Origin: FEB-12 sp964503315
GTDB lineage: Bacteria; Zixibacteria; MSB-5A5; GN15; FEB-12
Length of the DNA stretch: 64,000 bases
Assembly (NCBI GenBank): GCA_964503315.1
Contig: CAZCZL010000010.1
Location: 1-64,000, forward strand
Reading direction: 5' to 3'
The notes under the pieces were generated by a model. It saw nothing but the letters and a program-made list of their open reading frames with translations, made no database searches and was not told the origin of the DNA. Each line of letters begins with the position of its first letter. Within the stretch, counting starts at the first letter, position 1. Below are positions 1 to 8,375 of this stretch, piece after piece. The translations under genes and the position numbers were made by a program.

Positions 1-1015
1 GCACGATCTCCAGCATCAACAACGCCAGCCCGCCATACACGAACCAGTGGAACAGCTCTTTATATTGAACATGCGACGCGACCTTGCGTTCGGTCTTCTC
101 CAGCTCATCGATACGGGTGTAGATCTCGTTCAATTCCTCACCTGAGCGGGCGCGGAAATATCGGCCGCCGGTCCGATCGGCGATCTGCTGGAGCGACTTC
201 TCGTCGATCCGCGTCGGCTGATAAACGTACCGTTTGCCGAAAATCGGGTCCTGCACCGGAAACATCGCGTTCCCCGGTTTTCCACAGCCGATCGTATATA
301 CCTTGATATTCATGGCCTGTGCCAGGTTGGCCGCGGTGAGCGGGTCGATCTCGCCGGCGTTGTTCTCGCCATCGGTCAGAAGAATTATTACCTTTGATTT
401 GGATTCGCTCTCCCGCAGTCGATTGACCGCCGTCGCGATCCCCATCCCGATAGCCGTGCCATCATCGACCGTCCCAAAATCAACCTGATCAACAAAATTG
501 AGCAATACGCCATAATCTGTGGTCAACGGACATTGCGTGTAGGCATACCGCGCGAAAACTACCAAGCCGATCCAGTCGTTCGTCCTCTTCTGGACAAACT
601 TCTTCAATTCCTCCTTGGCGACATACAACCGGTTGTTCGGCTTGAAATCTTCAGCGGTCATCGAAGATGATACGTCCAGCGCCATCATGATATCAACACC
701 CTCGGAAGTAACGTCAGTCACCTCCGTCCCCGACCGGGGACGCGCAAACGCCATCACCAAAAGCGCGATCGCCAGAATTCTGAGAACAGCCAGGACAAAC
801 CGGTAGCGTTGCCGATTCGAACGCGCCGCGCGCTTGACGATCCGGATATCAGAATACTTGAGCGTGGCGGACTGGTACCGATGTCGCTTGACATAAAAGA
901 GCCACATCCCGATCAGGATCACCAGCCCCGTCAACAGAATGGCGATAGCCGGGATTACCAGACCGGATTCACTGAAGAGGTTGAGCGCCAGTCCGCCGAA
1001 TTCAAGCGCGTTCAT
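1..1015 (-). CDS. BatA-like VWA-domain membrane protein (C-terminus cut by window edge)
   Basis: Translating the minus strand from the ATG at 1015 gives an open frame that runs off the left edge. Two hydrophobic segments lie near residues 20-40 and 75-90. A von Willebrand factor A domain follows, with the MIDAS motif DVSSS at about 114-118 and a later ILLTDGENNAGEID stretch. A last hydrophobic segment starts just before the edge. This matches the BatA/BatB family (aerotolerance proteins), which are inner-membrane proteins with a periplasmic metal-binding VWA domain, usually encoded with MoxR and DUF58 proteins as here. The ATG overlaps the stop of the preceding gene by 4 bases (ATGA), so translation is probably coupled. 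The molecular function of Bat proteins is not settled. Family assignment is confident; the end of the gene is unseen. Confidence 0.9.
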   Translation of the reverse strand, partial: MNALEFGGLALNLFSESGLVIPAIAILLTGLVILIGMWLFYVKRHRYQSATLKYSDIRIVKRAARSNRQRYRFVLAVLRILAIALLVMAFARPRSGTEVTDVTSEGVDIMMALDVSSSMTAEDFKPNNRLYVAKEELKKFVQKRTNDWIGLVVFARYAYTQCPLTTDYGVLLNFVDQVDFGTVDDGTAIGMGIATAVNRLRESESKSKVIILLTDGENNAGEIDPLTAANLAQAMNIKVYTIGCGKPGNAMFPVQDPIFGKRYVYQPTRIDEKSLQQIADRTGGRYFRARSGEELNEIYTRIDELEKTERKVASHVQYKELFHWFVYGGLALLMLEIV

Positions 1016-2043
1016 TGGCCGCCCCCACTCGAAACTGACTGCGAAGCGCCGCTTGTTACATGAAGCTGGGTTTGTTGACGCCGCTCTTCCTCGACTCGCA
1101 CCAAACTGACAATTGAGTGCGCGAGATCAAAATCCTCATCCGCCCGTTCGCGCGCGGGGACGTATTTCGCGAATTTCACCAGATCCGCATGCTTCAGCAG
1201 TTCGGACGTCTGGGCATACAGCCCTTCCGGAAGTTCCATTCCTTTGAAGATCGTCAGAAACTCCTCGGTCGTCATATCAAGCACGGTGATGCGATAGACG
1301 CGCCCAAGAAATCCACGAACTATCTCCGTCAATTCGATATAGAATTCCTTGTACTTCTCTTCTCCTAACAGCGGGCCGGATTGCAGGAGCGCCAACTTTT
1401 CGTACGCTATCTCCCATGGCGGGCGAAGATCCACCGGCTCCTCTGCAACTGGTTTCTTGCGCAATCTCCACCAGAGGATCAATCCGGCCAACAACGTGAC
1501 GATCAGTCCACCGACTACATAGTACGGCACCCAATTCCGCTTGAATTCGTACGGATCCTTCGTCGGTCGAATGTCCACCGAATCTCCGGCATTTTCCAGC
1601 ATCGACTTGATCTTGATCGGCACAGGCTCGGCCAGCATCACTTTGCGGCTCTTGTCCGGCATCTCAAACAGGATCGGGATCGGCGGTATGATATAGTCAC
1701 CGGTCGTGAACGTGCTTAAGACAAACGTCGTGGTCGTCTGAGTACGCCCGCCATCAAGTTTCTTCTCTTTGTCCGGGTCGTAATCTTTGACGTCAAACGC
1801 CCCCAGATTGGCGCCTAGCGGTGGCGGGACCAGGGTGATCGCTGAATCATGCACGATCGTCACTTCATATGTGATCAGATCGCCAATGAACACCTCAGCT
1901 CTGTCTACCGAGGTCGTAATGGTGATCCCCGGAATAGACTTCACCGTATCCGGCTCCGCCTGCGCAAACACGCACGAGGGGACTACGAGCAGCGCAAGCG
2001 CGACCGCGCTCAAAACCACTACTATTTTCAGCGATCTCTTCAT
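1012..2043 (-). CDS. BatD-like membrane protein (signal peptide, beta-sandwich, TM, cytoplasmic DUF4381-like tail)
   Basis: The 343-residue protein starts with a signal peptide (residues 1-27). Then comes a roughly 130-residue beta-rich extracytoplasmic region that begins with ITITTSVDRAEVFIGDLITYEV, the type of Ig-like start seen in BatD/oxygen-tolerance proteins. One transmembrane helix lies near 175-195 (YYVVGGLIVTLLAGLILWW). A helical cytoplasmic tail follows with the FYIELTEIVRGFLGRVY pattern typical of DUF4381/BatD tails. It sits between a SurA-like lipoprotein gene (its stop codon is contiguous with this start) and the VWA gene (4-base overlap), in the MoxR operon. Its architecture repeats that of the gene at 4843-5727, so the operon carries two BatD-like paralogues. 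A structural role in a MoxR/VWA complex is inference. Confidence 0.75.
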   Translation of the reverse strand: MKRSLKIVVVLSAVALALLVVPSCVFAQAEPDTVKSIPGITITTSVDRAEVFIGDLITYEVTIVHDSAITLVPPPLGANLGAFDVKDYDPDKEKKLDGGRTQTTTTFVLSTFTTGDYIIPPIPILFEMPDKSRKVMLAEPVPIKIKSMLENAGDSVDIRPTKDPYEFKRNWVPYYVVGGLIVTLLAGLILWWRLRKKPVAEEPVDLRPPWEIAYEKLALLQSGPLLGEEKYKEFYIELTEIVRGFLGRVYRITVLDMTTEEFLTIFKGMELPEGLYAQTSELLKHADLVKFAKYVPARERADEDFDLAHSIVSLVRVEEERRQQTQLHVTSGASQSVSSGGGQ

Positions 2044-2952
2044 CTAAAGGTTCTGATCCAGAAATTCAACTTTCTCGGCTTTGGCCAGATTATCCAGGTA
2101 CTCGGCATAGGCAGACTGCGCCTTCTGCGACTGATAATCCATCATCACCTGCTGTTTGACCGAATCAAACGGCTTGTTGTCGTATCGCGTATCCTTGTTG
2201 GCCAGATAAAAATTGTGCACATCCTCGGCCTCCACTTTTAGGCCGGGGAAGACTTTTTCAGAGAGATATTTCTGCACCACCAAAGATTTCAACATCTGTT
2301 CCTTCTGTTGCGCTATCTCCGGATCCTTATCCATCCCCTCTCGCATGGCCGCGCGATACATCAACTCGACCCCCACATACTGACGCAGGAACTCCCGCCT
2401 GGATTCCTTCGATGTTATCTGCCGCTGCGATTGCTCTGGCAATGACTGTATCTGCTTCTCGACTTCAGAGCGATAGATCGTTTTGTCGCCTATCTTTGCT
2501 ACTGGTATATCTCCCGGCACAACCGGCTTGGCATCGATATCGGTCGCCGCGCCCAATTCCCTGCGCGCGTCCAAATGGTGCCCGATCTTTTCCAGTGAGG
2601 TCACCAGATTCTGCGATGCTTCTGAGACGAACGAGCCATTCGGGTCGTATTCTCGTGCCCGCACATACCAAGCCGCCGCATTCTCGAAATCCTTCAAATC
2701 CTCGAAATAGACTTTGGCCACAAGAAAACTGATACTCCCTTTCTGCGCGTTGTCCAATCCGCCATCCTCCAGGATCGTCTCGTATTCCTCGATTGCCGCC
2801 GCAAACAACTTATTATCCCGCAATTCTCCGGCGATCTTCTTGGATTTCTCCACATCGATCTTCGCGCCGCCCGAATTGCATCCCGCGACTAGCGCAAGCC
2901 CGCACACCAGACCCGCGATCAGTACATATCTGCCCAGACGTACACCCTGCAT
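2044..2952 (-). CDS. TPR lipoprotein with SurA/PrsA-like chaperone core lacking a parvulin domain
   Basis: The start MQGVRLGRYVLIAGLVCGLALVAGC is a lipoprotein signal with lipobox LVAGC. Residues 30-130 look like tetratricopeptide helices (IEEYETILEDGG, AAAWYVRAREYDPNG). From about 150 the sequence is typical of the helical core of SurA/PpiD/PrsA foldases: VAKIGDKTIYRSEVEKQI, then a ReFLrqYVgveLmyraA helix, and a closing FDSVKQQVMMDYQSQKA segment. The PPIC/parvulin domain normally inserted between these parts is missing, so it is likely a chaperone without isomerase activity. It is the third-from-last gene of the Bat operon, 5 bases after the DUF58 gene and contiguous with the next. A role in folding the exported Bat domains is inference. 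Confidence 0.7.
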   Translation of the reverse strand: MQGVRLGRYVLIAGLVCGLALVAGCNSGGAKIDVEKSKKIAGELRDNKLFAAAIEEYETILEDGGLDNAQKGSISFLVAKVYFEDLKDFENAAAWYVRAREYDPNGSFVSEASQNLVTSLEKIGHHLDARRELGAATDIDAKPVVPGDIPVAKIGDKTIYRSEVEKQIQSLPEQSQRQITSKESRREFLRQYVGVELMYRAAMREGMDKDPEIAQQKEQMLKSLVVQKYLSEKVFPGLKVEAEDVHNFYLANKDTRYDNKPFDSVKQQVMMDYQSQKAQSAYAEYLDNLAKAEKVEFLDQNL

Positions 2953-2957
2953 ACTCG

Positions 2958-3833
2958 TTACAGTCTCCGTTCCCGCATTTTGAAGAAGTTGATCAGCGGC
3001 ACGATGTACGACTGATCCGTCCGTATATTAATGAAATCAAGATTGATCAATTGGAATGACCGCTTCAGCGCGGTGACATCCTCCTGCGAACGCGCCGCGA
3101 ACTCCTTCCGAAATGCGCGCGACCCGGTATCCACCAGGAGCACCTCGCCCGTCTCTGTATCCTCCAGCTCTATCAGCCCGAAATCCTCAAACACCGTTTC
3201 TCTCGGATCCGTGACCTTTATCCCGATTATGTCATGTTTGTTGTTCGCAATCTGGAGCGGCTTGTAGAATCCTTCGGACATAAAGTCTGAAATGAGAAAG
3301 ATCACTGATTTGCGACGGACCACCCGGGACAGATACTCCAGCGCCCCGGCGATATCGGTCGAGATCCCGGTCGGCTTGAAATAGAGGATCTCCCGGATCA
3401 AGCGAAGCACATGCGCGCGCCCTTTTTTGGGCGGCACGAACTTTTCGATCCGGTCGGTGAAAATGATAAGCCCGACCTTGTCGTTGTTTTTGATAGCCGA
3501 AAATGCCAGCAGCGCACACAACTCGGCGGCTGTCTCCGACTTGAACCGTTCGCGTGTCCCGAATTTGCCCGATGATGACGCGTCAAACAAAAGCACAACC
3601 GACAGCTCGCGCTCCTCGCGGAACTTCTTGATATACGGCTGCCCCGTGCGCGCGGTCACATTCCAGTCGATCAACCGGATATCATCCCCCGGCTGATATT
3701 GACGCACCTCCTCGAACTCCATCCCCTGCCCCTTGAAGGTGGAATGGTATTCCCCGGAGAACAGGTCGTTGACCAGCCGCCGTGTCCGGATCTCGATCCG
3801 TCGTACTTTTTTGAGTATCTCTTTCGGGATCAT
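2958..3833 (-). CDS. DUF58-domain protein
   Basis: This soluble protein of about 291 residues has the DUF58 signature: EYHSTFKGQGMEFEEVRQYQPGDDIRLIDWNVTA near the N-terminus, followed by a VWA-like fold beginning VVLLFDASSS. Members are nearly always encoded next to a MoxR AAA ATPase, as here. I chose ATG 3833 (MIPKEILKK); an upstream ATG at 3863 would extend the frame 23 bases into the MoxR gene and adds no conserved residues. The gene lies 7 bases after moxR and 5 bases before the lipoprotein gene. The biochemical role of DUF58 proteins is not established; they are thought to act with MoxR on metal-dependent or envelope targets. Confidence 0.88.
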   Translation of the reverse strand: MIPKEILKKVRRIEIRTRRLVNDLFSGEYHSTFKGQGMEFEEVRQYQPGDDIRLIDWNVTARTGQPYIKKFREERELSVVLLFDASSSGKFGTRERFKSETAAELCALLAFSAIKNNDKVGLIIFTDRIEKFVPPKKGRAHVLRLIREILYFKPTGISTDIAGALEYLSRVVRRKSVIFLISDFMSEGFYKPLQIANNKHDIIGIKVTDPRETVFEDFGLIELEDTETGEVLLVDTGSRAFRKEFAARSQEDVTALKRSFQLINLDFINIRTDQSYIVPLINFFKMRERRL

Positions 3834-3840
3834 GCTCGGC

Positions 3841-4830
3841 TCACGGAACGTCGATAGCGTCAAACACTTTCTTCACAATATCATCAGACGTTATCTCTTC
3901 CGCTTCCGCTTCGTAGGTCAGCAGGACCCGGTGGCGAAGCACGTCCGGCCCGATCGCCTTGATATCCTCAGGCGTCACATAGCCGCGCCCCTTGAGGAAC
4001 GCGTGCGCCTTGGCCGCGAGATTGAGATAGATCGTCGCGCGCGGCGAAGCTCCAAACGATATCAGGTTGCTCAAATCGTTCAGGCGATACTTTTGCGGCT
4101 CGCGGGTCGCAAAGATCAGGTTGATGATATATTCCTTGATCTTCTCATCGACATATATCGAGCGGACCACTTCGCGCGCCCGCACGATATCCTGCGGTGA
4201 GATCACCTTTTCAACTTTGCGCGTCTCAACCGCGGTGTTGCGATCCATGATCTCCCGCTCTTCGGTCGGTGTAGGATACCCGACCTTCAGCATCAGCATG
4301 AAGCGGTCGACCTGTGCTTCAGGAAGCGGATATGTTCCTTCCTGCTCGATCGGGTTCTGTGTCGCCAACACGAGAAACGGTTCATCCAGCTTGTAAGTAG
4401 TATCGCCGATCGTCACCTGCCGCTCCTGCATCGACTCCAAAAGGGCCGACTGCACCTTGGCGGGGGCGCGGTTTATCTCGTCCGCCAGAATGATGTTGGC
4501 AAAGACCGGCCCCTTGCGCACCGTGAACTCCGCTTTCTGCGGATTGTAAATCATCGTCCCGATAAGGTCGGCCGGCAGAAGATCCGGCGTGAACTGGAGA
4601 CGGCTGAACTTCACCTGGATCGCGTCTGAAAGAGATTTCACCGACAGAGTCTTCGCCAACCCCGGCACACCCTCGATCAGGATGTGCCCGTTCGCCAGAA
4701 TACCGATCAACAACCGGTCGATCAGATAGCGCTGGCCGACGATCACATTGCTGATCTGACCCTGCAGCTTGTCGACGAACGAAGATTCTCGCTCGACTAC
4801 CGCCTGGATCTGTTGAATATCCGTGTGCAT
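3841..4830 (-). CDS. MoxR-family AAA+ ATPase
   Basis: This 329-residue AAA_3 protein has Walker A as GVPGLAKT near residue 54 and Walker B as ILADEINRAPAKVQSALLESMQE. A sensor region NPIEQEGTYPLPEAQVDRFM follows, with a C-terminal lid (LLTYEAEAEEITSDDIVKKV). MoxR ATPases are cytoplasmic chaperone-like enzymes that act with VWA proteins, and they lie beside DUF58 and Bat genes in most genomes. Here it is the second gene of the operon, 12 bases after the BatD-like gene. Length and motifs are standard for the family. Confidence 0.93.
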   Translation of the reverse strand: MHTDIQQIQAVVERESSFVDKLQGQISNVIVGQRYLIDRLLIGILANGHILIEGVPGLAKTLSVKSLSDAIQVKFSRLQFTPDLLPADLIGTMIYNPQKAEFTVRKGPVFANIILADEINRAPAKVQSALLESMQERQVTIGDTTYKLDEPFLVLATQNPIEQEGTYPLPEAQVDRFMLMLKVGYPTPTEEREIMDRNTAVETRKVEKVISPQDIVRAREVVRSIYVDEKIKEYIINLIFATREPQKYRLNDLSNLISFGASPRATIYLNLAAKAHAFLKGRGYVTPEDIKAIGPDVLRHRVLLTYEAEAEEITSDDIVKKVFDAIDVP

Positions 4831-4842
4831 CGATCCTCCACT

Positions 4843-5727
4843 CTATTTCTTCATCTGCATCTGTTCAAAGAATGTCCGTACTTCGGACTCCAGCCGTATC
4901 GTCTCCCCCGGTGTCGGCGGAAGCGGGCTGAACTTCTCGCGATCCGCGCGAAGTATCCATCCCGCGATCTTTTCCTTTTCCGCCTCGCTCAGGCTGGAGT
5001 TCTTGATCCCTTCCGCAATCTCCTCTGCGGAGTGTCCGCTGGTCGAGACACCGCAGGTTGCCTGAACAAAGTTCACCAATAGCTTATACAAACCTGTCTG
5101 AAACCGCTTCAAATCGGACCCAGAATCGGCCTGCAGTTGGGTCAGCCCTTCCAGGACAAGCGCGAGCGGTGACTTCTCTTCCGGAACCGGGCTTTTCCTC
5201 GCCTTCACGAAGCGCCATGCACCTACCCCTGCCCCTGTGGCAACCGCCACCCAGACGACTATCCACCCCCACAAGGGCAGTAGCGCGAAAGGTCCACCCG
5301 ATCTGTTCACCGGCTTTGCCGCGGCGACGGTCAGGGTCATAGCCGAAGTGGTCAAGTCACCCGGAATCGAATCCGGCCAGGAGACGTAGTGGATGGTCAT
5401 AGGCTCAATGCGCGCCAGACCGGGTCCGGTCGGAACTAAAGTAAACGTGAAGGTCTTCTGCGTAGTCTCCGCACCAGCAACAACTTGCGACGAGACCGAG
5501 GTTGCGAATCGCTGAACCCTGAGCTTCTCCAGGGTCGGCTGGACCGGACGGTCAAAAATGTACGTAGCCTGACTGCCGGGCCACTCAACGGTAATTGTCA
5601 GCACCGCCTGATCTTCGTATGGAATGGATGTTTTGTCGAGCGACTGCGCAAGGTCTATCCCCCGCGCTGTAGACACCGCTAATCCAAATACCAAAGCTGT
5701 GAGAATCAAGATTATCTGTTTATGCAT
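4843..5727 (-). CDS. BatD-like membrane protein
   Basis: First gene of the Bat operon. From ATG 5727 it gives about 294 residues: signal peptide (MHKQIILILTALVFGLAVSTARG), a beta-sandwich of about 120 residues (YEDQAVLTITVEWPG, later FTFTLVPTGPGLARIEPMTI), a transmembrane helix (LLPLWGWIVVWVAVATGAGVGAW) and a cytoplasmic helical tail (FQTGLYKLLVNFVQATCGVSTSG). This matches BatD-type proteins and mirrors the gene at 1012-2043. An upstream ATG at 5760 is in frame but would place 11 non-signal residues first and leaves almost no leader behind the promoter candidate at 5770-5797, so 5727 is preferred. Confidence 0.72.
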   Translation of the reverse strand: MHKQIILILTALVFGLAVSTARGIDLAQSLDKTSIPYEDQAVLTITVEWPGSQATYIFDRPVQPTLEKLRVQRFATSVSSQVVAGAETTQKTFTFTLVPTGPGLARIEPMTIHYVSWPDSIPGDLTTSAMTLTVAAAKPVNRSGGPFALLPLWGWIVVWVAVATGAGVGAWRFVKARKSPVPEEKSPLALVLEGLTQLQADSGSDLKRFQTGLYKLLVNFVQATCGVSTSGHSAEEIAEGIKNSSLSEAEKEKIAGWILRADREKFSPLPPTPGETIRLESEVRTFFEQMQMKK

Positions 5728-5769
5728 AGTCCCTGAAACATCGGCCGACTGCCTTATCAAAGGTCCACT

Positions 5770-5797
5770 AAGCTAAACCCTGATAATGATTTGTCAA
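5770..5797 (-). promoter_or_regulatory. Candidate sigma-70 promoter of the Bat/MoxR operon
   Basis: On the minus strand a perfect -35 TTGACA (5797-5792) is followed after 16 bases by TAGCTT (5775-5770). Transcription would start near 5763, giving a leader of about 36 bases to the chosen ATG at 5727. The -10 is weak, so this is a candidate only. Confidence 0.4.
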
Positions 5798-5884
5798 GTT
5801 CTAAGGTAGCCGGTTTCACCCGCTATCAAGGGGATTATACTGCCCCCGGAGCCGATGGTTTCGTCAGTTAACATTGTTTAACGT

Positions 5885-6751
5885 TCAGGCAACCAACAGT
5901 GCCACCAGCCCTAGCACCATTCCTGCCTTCAATCCCCGCCGCGCTCGCGTGAGATGGATCGGAGTAGGGTGCCAGAATGCGACGACCAAGAGCGTGGTCA
6001 GAGGAATATTGAGCACACAGATGACAATGAGCATATAACCCAGCCCGTACCATGCCATCACGTACGGAATCATCGTGACCACGGCGAGCAGCAGGTATAA
6101 TCCCAGAGCTACGCCCAACGCAGCGCGTTCACCGAGCCAGAGCGCGAGCGATGACCCGCCACTCGCTCTGTCCCCTTCCATGTCTTCCACGTCTTTGACT
6201 ATCTCCCGTATCAGGTGAAAGAGCACGGCGAATACGGCCGCAACCAGCGGGCCGGGAAGCACCAGTGTCGAATCACTATCAACCGAAAATCCACCGCACA
6301 AGAAGGGAAGTCCCGCAAGCAATGCCACCACCAGATTCCCCACAACCGGGATTCGCTTGAATGAGAAATTGTAGCCGAGCAACAAAAGCACCGCGCCACT
6401 TCCGATGATCCCAACCAGCTTCTCAGAGATCAGGATCAGAACAACGGCACACACGTGTATTACCACCGCTATCCCGACCGCCGCCCGATGAGAGATCTCA
6501 CCCGCAGGAAGCGGACGATCAGGGTGGCTGATGCAGTCACTATCCCTGTCGACAATATCGTTCACGACATTCCCTCCCGCGCAGATGAAGAAGATTCCGA
6601 GCGAGGTTATCCAGAGTGCCGGTGTCACCTGAAGTCCGGCCGTCATGTACGCGCCGACGAGAACTCCCGCCACCGCCAATAGACAGTTGCCGAGACGGAT
6701 CAATCTGAAATAGGAGGTGATAGACACAACGCAATCTATGACGTGAGCCAC
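5885..6751 (-). CDS. UbiA-family prenyltransferase
   Basis: This integral membrane protein of about 288 residues carries both Asp-rich motifs of UbiA prenyltransferases: NDIVDRDSD near residues 65-73 and DVEDMEGDR near 185-193. These bind Mg-diphosphate of the prenyl donor. The sequence resembles the (di)geranylgeranylglyceryl-phosphate synthase / menaquinone-type branch (GDRASGGSSLALWLGERAA), but the acceptor cannot be told from sequence. The annotated start is GTG 6751 without a clear Shine-Dalgarno, so the true start may lie a few codons in. It is the last gene of the nine-gene envelope array, 13 bases after the Omp85 gene. It could make a quinone or an ether-type/polyprenyl lipid; neither is shown by the context. 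Confidence 0.82.
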   Translation of the reverse strand: MAHVIDCVVSITSYFRLIRLGNCLLAVAGVLVGAYMTAGLQVTPALWITSLGIFFICAGGNVVNDIVDRDSDCISHPDRPLPAGEISHRAAVGIAVVIHVCAVVLILISEKLVGIIGSGAVLLLLGYNFSFKRIPVVGNLVVALLAGLPFLCGGFSVDSDSTLVLPGPLVAAVFAVLFHLIREIVKDVEDMEGDRASGGSSLALWLGERAALGVALGLYLLLAVVTMIPYVMAWYGLGYMLIVICVLNIPLTTLLVVAFWHPTPIHLTRARRGLKAGMVLGLVALLVA

Positions 6752-6764
6752 CCGGAGGCAAGAT

Positions 6765-8375
6765 TTAGAGGCCGGAGAGAAACGTCACCGAAAGATACGG
6801 CTGGTCGAAACTTAGCTCTGGATTCCAGCCAAGAGACAACTGAATCGCCCGTTCGGGAGTTACCAGCGCGATCCCTCCGCCGATACCCTGTCGATATATC
6901 TCATCGGTTTCCCCTGCGAGCGGTATCTGCATCAACGCCCCATCCCAGAATCCGAATAAATAACCGCCGCGAAACCGCAATCGCGGCTCGATTGCCGCAT
7001 ATGCGCCTCGCTGCGCCGCGAACTGCTCCTGCTGGTACCCCCGCAGAGTTCCCGGCCCGCCGAACCAGAACAGCTCGGATATCGGCAATGACTCATCTTG
7101 CGTCTCCACGCCTCTGTATCCGAGATGCGTCATCAGCAGAATATCTCCTATTACTGGCCTAAAGAGCTCGGCAGATATTGTTGCCCGAGTATTATTGAAT
7201 CCTCGTCCGACCCGTGCGCTATCCCCATCAACTGCCCGATACGCATATGTTACCGAGGTATTGAGCCTATACCCGGTCGAGGGATTGACCAGATCATCCA
7301 GAACGCTCCGCTCAAAGCTCAGCCCTACCTCATATCGGCTGTACCCTGCCGAATCGACTGGCTCCACTCGCTTCCCCCCTCCCAGTAGTCCAAGTGTACT
7401 TCCCTGAGATAGCTCAATATCAATCCCTGCTCGGGCCGTAAATTCGTAGAATTGTTCGCGATAATCTCGCGTTGATATTTCCGCGCGAAGCTCCGATCTT
7501 CCCAGCCAATTCGATGGCTGGCTGTAGGCAAGATCGAGCAGATTTCTCCCCTTCTGACGGCGCTCCGATCGCAGCGACACCTGTTTCCCCTCACCAAAGA
7601 GATTCGGGATCTGAAGTGACAGGTTCCAGAGCAATGCCTCCGCTTGATCATTCTGGTATCCTATCCCACCCGCGAGATTCATTTGCGGTCGCTCTACAAA
7701 CCCTATGTTGATATCCGCTTGGCTATATCCGGAGAGTGGTGTGATGGTGATAGGCGGAAGATATTGCAAATACTTAATGGTACGGGACCGCTTTTCGATT
7801 CGGGCGATGAGTTCTTCGGTCAGGGTATCCCCCGGTCGTGCCATCAGCTCGCGTTCAACCACCTCTGACTTGGTTCGTCCCAATCCTTCAAAGACCAGTT
7901 TGTTCAAGGTCACGACCGGCCCCGGAGTGACACGCAATCGCACCAGTATCTTCGTTCCATTTCGTTCCAACGCGCTTACTGCTCCACGCGCGAAATAGTA
8001 CCCCCGCGCATAATACTGCTCGAGTACTGCATTGACCGCATCATCAAGACTAGCACGTGTGAACGGTCCGGAGACATCGATGGCGATATTTGAGTCCCCT
8101 TCGACCTCTATACGGTCGAAAGAGCAGAGCTGTCCTGGAGATATCTCGACCGTATCACCCCTCCACGCTACCTCCGCATCCAAATATCCCTCGCCGACCA
8201 ATGTCGTTCTCAACGAATCGACGCCGATCCTTTCCACCGATTGTTCGTTGACGCCGTATCGTTCAAGCAGTCTTCCCACAACATCCACTTGGTCAGACAC
8301 AATTCGAATCGGTGTCGCGGATAAGGCGCTCGCGGCACACACCATGATAAGTATGACGAGGATCCGGACTTTCAA
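6765..8375 (-). CDS. Omp85-family outer-membrane protein (BamA/TamA-like) with POTRA domains
   Basis: The 536-residue protein has a signal peptide (MKVRILVILIMVCAASALSA). POTRA-like repeats occupy about residues 25-200 (FDRIEVEGDSNIAIDV; VTLNKLVFEGLGRTKSEVVERELMARPGDTLTEE). A 16-strand-type barrel runs from about 210 to the end, closing in an aromatic C-terminus (YLSVTFLSGL). The FGGPGTLRGYQQEQFAAQRGAY segment is the conserved loop-6-like RGY region of Omp85 proteins. It is shorter than BamA (about 800) and closer in size to TamA. The start is TTG, with its codon overlapping the stop of the upstream gene by 4 bases (TTGA), so expression is coupled to the 1077-residue protein. It probably inserts that partner or another product of this locus into the outer membrane. 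Confidence 0.85.
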   Translation of the reverse strand: MKVRILVILIMVCAASALSATPIRIVSDQVDVVGRLLERYGVNEQSVERIGVDSLRTTLVGEGYLDAEVAWRGDTVEISPGQLCSFDRIEVEGDSNIAIDVSGPFTRASLDDAVNAVLEQYYARGYYFARGAVSALERNGTKILVRLRVTPGPVVTLNKLVFEGLGRTKSEVVERELMARPGDTLTEELIARIEKRSRTIKYLQYLPPITITPLSGYSQADINIGFVERPQMNLAGGIGYQNDQAEALLWNLSLQIPNLFGEGKQVSLRSERRQKGRNLLDLAYSQPSNWLGRSELRAEISTRDYREQFYEFTARAGIDIELSQGSTLGLLGGGKRVEPVDSAGYSRYEVGLSFERSVLDDLVNPSTGYRLNTSVTYAYRAVDGDSARVGRGFNNTRATISAELFRPVIGDILLMTHLGYRGVETQDESLPISELFWFGGPGTLRGYQQEQFAAQRGAYAAIEPRLRFRGGYLFGFWDGALMQIPLAGETDEIYRQGIGGGIALVTPERAIQLSLGWNPELSFDQPYLSVTFLSGL

